From: Pseudomonadota bacterium | GTDB lineage: Bacteria > Myxococcota_A > Polyangia > Polyangiales > Polyangiaceae | Direction of reading: 5' to 3' | NCBI GenBank assembly: GCA_023411445.1 | Contig: JAEYOT010000592.1 | Coordinates: 1-6,648, forward strand | DNA: 6,648 nucleotides | Shown here: piece after piece, positions 5,461-6,648 of the stretch | Position numbering within the stretch: position 1 is the first letter of the stretch | Layout: each line of letters starts with the position of its first letter | Translations under genes and position numbers: made by a program | Notes under the pieces: generated by a model | Told to the model about the DNA's origin: nothing | Seen by the model: only the letters and a program-made list of their open reading frames with translations | The model's database searches: none

Positions 5461-5724
5461 GCGATGTACCTGGGTCGAGCCCAGCCCCGCGCCCGTTTCC
5501 GAAAATCGCCCGAGGGCGCCAAGCCCGTGTCCAACCGCTCAGCGGCTGCTTGCGCTTGGGGCGGTTCGGTAACGGCGTTGGTAAACCGCATTTTCTTTCA
5601 ATACGTCACCGGCGTGGTCATTCTTCGAAGCCGGTCTTCGCAGCTGCTCTGCTGATTGTGGTGAAGCGTTGTTGCCGTTACGGTCTTCACCGGGTGGAGG
5701 TCACCCCTGGAAAGGACGGGAGGC
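5461..5724. promoter_or_regulatory. Divergent intergenic region between cpaB and the protease gene
   Basis: These 264 bases separate two divergently transcribed genes, so promoters for both should lie here. The middle (about 5578-5605) is noticeably richer in A/T than its surroundings. A TTGGTA at 5578 with an ATACGT 17 bases later only weakly resembles a sigma-70 promoter. A short hairpin, CGAAG/CTTCG around ccggt, occurs near 5627-5641. I see no credible gene and no clear operator. Confidence 0.35.
5711..5716 (+). promoter_or_regulatory. Ribosome binding site of the S1 protease gene
   Basis: AAAGGA ends eight bases before the GTG at 5725 and decides that start. The GGGAGG at 5718-5723 is too close to serve. 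The next in-frame ATG (5788) would delete the signal peptide, which also argues for the GTG. Confidence 0.5.
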
Positions 5725-6648
5725 GTGGCTAAACTGAACCGAGTTTGGGTGGGCGCACTGTGCTGCGTTGGTTGGGTGAGCGCCGTCATGGGTTGCTCAG
5801 ACGGAGAACAAGCAGCAGAGACGCAGGGGGTGATGGATCGCGACACCGTGAAGTCCATCACGCAGCCGCTCTACGGTGGGAATACGGCGATCGATTCGAC
5901 GACCAGCACAGGCGCGATCGGAGCGACCGCGCTACTCACCATCAATGGTGCAGCGCCCGGCTGCTCAGGCACCTTGGTGACGCCCACCAAAGTCGTGAGC
6001 GCGGCGCATTGCTTCAAGTGCCCGACGATTACTACGGCAGGTGCGGTCAGCGTCTCCTTCGCTCAAGGCGGAGGGTCATTCCCGCTCGCGGCGCCGCCGG
6101 TGTTGTTGCCTGGATCGAACAACGATTGCCCTTCACCTTACCCCGACGCCTTCGACTTCGCGGTGCTGACGCTGGCGACGCCGGTGCCCGCCTCGGTTGC
6201 GACACCGCAACCTATTTTCCTCTCCGATTCGTACACCGCGCTGGTCGAAGGCAGCTTGGTTCAACCATGTTCGTTCGTCGGCTACGGCGGCGATACGATC
6301 TACAACTCCGGTGCCGGGGCAGGGCCGCGGCGCGTCGGATCGATCCTCCCCGAATGGTACAGGGACACGTGCGGCGACGTGTGCGAAGGCCCCTGTAACA
6401 ACAGCCACTTCTGGCGCGAGGACTTGCTCTCGAATCAGGCACATCCGGCCAGGGGCGATTCAGGAGGCGGCCTCTTCTGCACGCTCAACGGTGCCCCAGT
6501 TTTGATCGGCGTGTATTCGGGATGGACGTCCATCGATAGCTTTTGCAACACCGAGTACAACAGCATTCAGTCGCCGACCGGTACCAATGACGGTGGGGTT
6601 CGCGACTTCTTGATCGCGCAGATAGGGTTCCCCGACGTAGCCCCCACT
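5725..6648 (+). CDS. Trypsin-like (S1 family) serine protease lipoprotein, 3' partial
   Basis: The frame starts at GTG 5725 and is open for 308 codons to the window edge, so the C-terminus is missing. Residues 1-24 form a lipoprotein signal peptide ending in AVMGC (Cys24), followed by an acidic Gln/Glu-rich linker and a LYGG near residues 49-52, similar to the activation site of S1 proteases. The catalytic triad is complete: His95 in SAAHC, Asp144 in DFAVLTL, Ser246 in RGDSGGG. GCSGTLVTP before the His is also typical. The residue six before the catalytic Ser, which sets S1-pocket specificity in trypsin (Asp189), is His240 by simple spacing, so Arg/Lys specificity is not expected. Several extra cysteines (CGDVCEGPCNN near residues 215-225) suggest added disulfides. 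Secreted or cell-surface S1 proteases of this kind are common in Myxococcota, where they may serve predation or nutrition (inference). The gene is divergent from cpaB with 264 bases between. Confidence 0.88.
   Translation, partial: MAKLNRVWVGALCCVGWVSAVMGCSDGEQAAETQGVMDRDTVKSITQPLYGGNTAIDSTTSTGAIGATALLTINGAAPGCSGTLVTPTKVVSAAHCFKCPTITTAGAVSVSFAQGGGSFPLAAPPVLLPGSNNDCPSPYPDAFDFAVLTLATPVPASVATPQPIFLSDSYTALVEGSLVQPCSFVGYGGDTIYNSGAGAGPRRVGSILPEWYRDTCGDVCEGPCNNSHFWREDLLSNQAHPARGDSGGGLFCTLNGAPVLIGVYSGWTSIDSFCNTEYNSIQSPTGTNDGGVRDFLIAQIGFPDVAPT

Noticed and set aside
5745..6398. 217-codon plus-strand open frame over the protease region
   Set aside because: It is an arginine-rich shadow. The frame starting at GTG 5725 has the complete S1 catalytic triad and a signal peptide and is clearly the real gene.

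Overview
The window looks like high-GC accessory DNA from a large-genome soil bacterium, most likely Myxococcota (Polyangia type). This is inferred from lipoproteins with long Gly/Ser/Ala linkers, a lipid-anchored S1 protease, GC-rich third codon positions and a GH30 enzyme. No rRNA or other phylogenetic marker is present, so the assignment is only moderately secure.

The main feature is a 114-bp sequence present three times in the same orientation (616-729, 2312-2425, 4643-4756). Copies 1 and 2 are identical, and copy 3 differs at one base. The copies divide the window into four blocks that do not belong together. Block A (1-615) is the catalytic part of a GH30 glycosidase, cut off just after its presumed nucleophile. 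Block B (730-2311) holds a small lipoprotein gene, a structured non-coding stretch, a convincing integron attC recombination site (1591-1748) and a cassette-type gene that starts 11 bases after it and is cut by copy 2. Block C (2426-4642), read on the minus strand, holds the last five membrane helices of an RND efflux pump and then a 518-residue lipoprotein with three six-cysteine modules. Block D (4757-6648) holds a CpaB/RcpC pilus-assembly gene (minus strand, 3' end lost to copy 3) and, divergently, an S1-family protease lipoprotein that runs off the window.

Copy 3 joins the inside of an RND gene directly to the inside of a cpaB gene, and copies 1 and 2 each end a gene abruptly. A simple insertion would leave the same gene on both sides, so the copies mark rearrangement junctions. 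They could be recombination between members of an abundant interspersed repeat, capture of fragments at a repeat, or false joins made at a repeat during assembly. The sequence alone cannot separate these, and misassembly must be excluded first.

The genes do not form one pathway. The only local functional links are the attC site with its downstream cassette gene, the RND remnant followed 45 bases later by the cysteine-rich lipoprotein on the same strand, and the divergent cpaB/protease pair.
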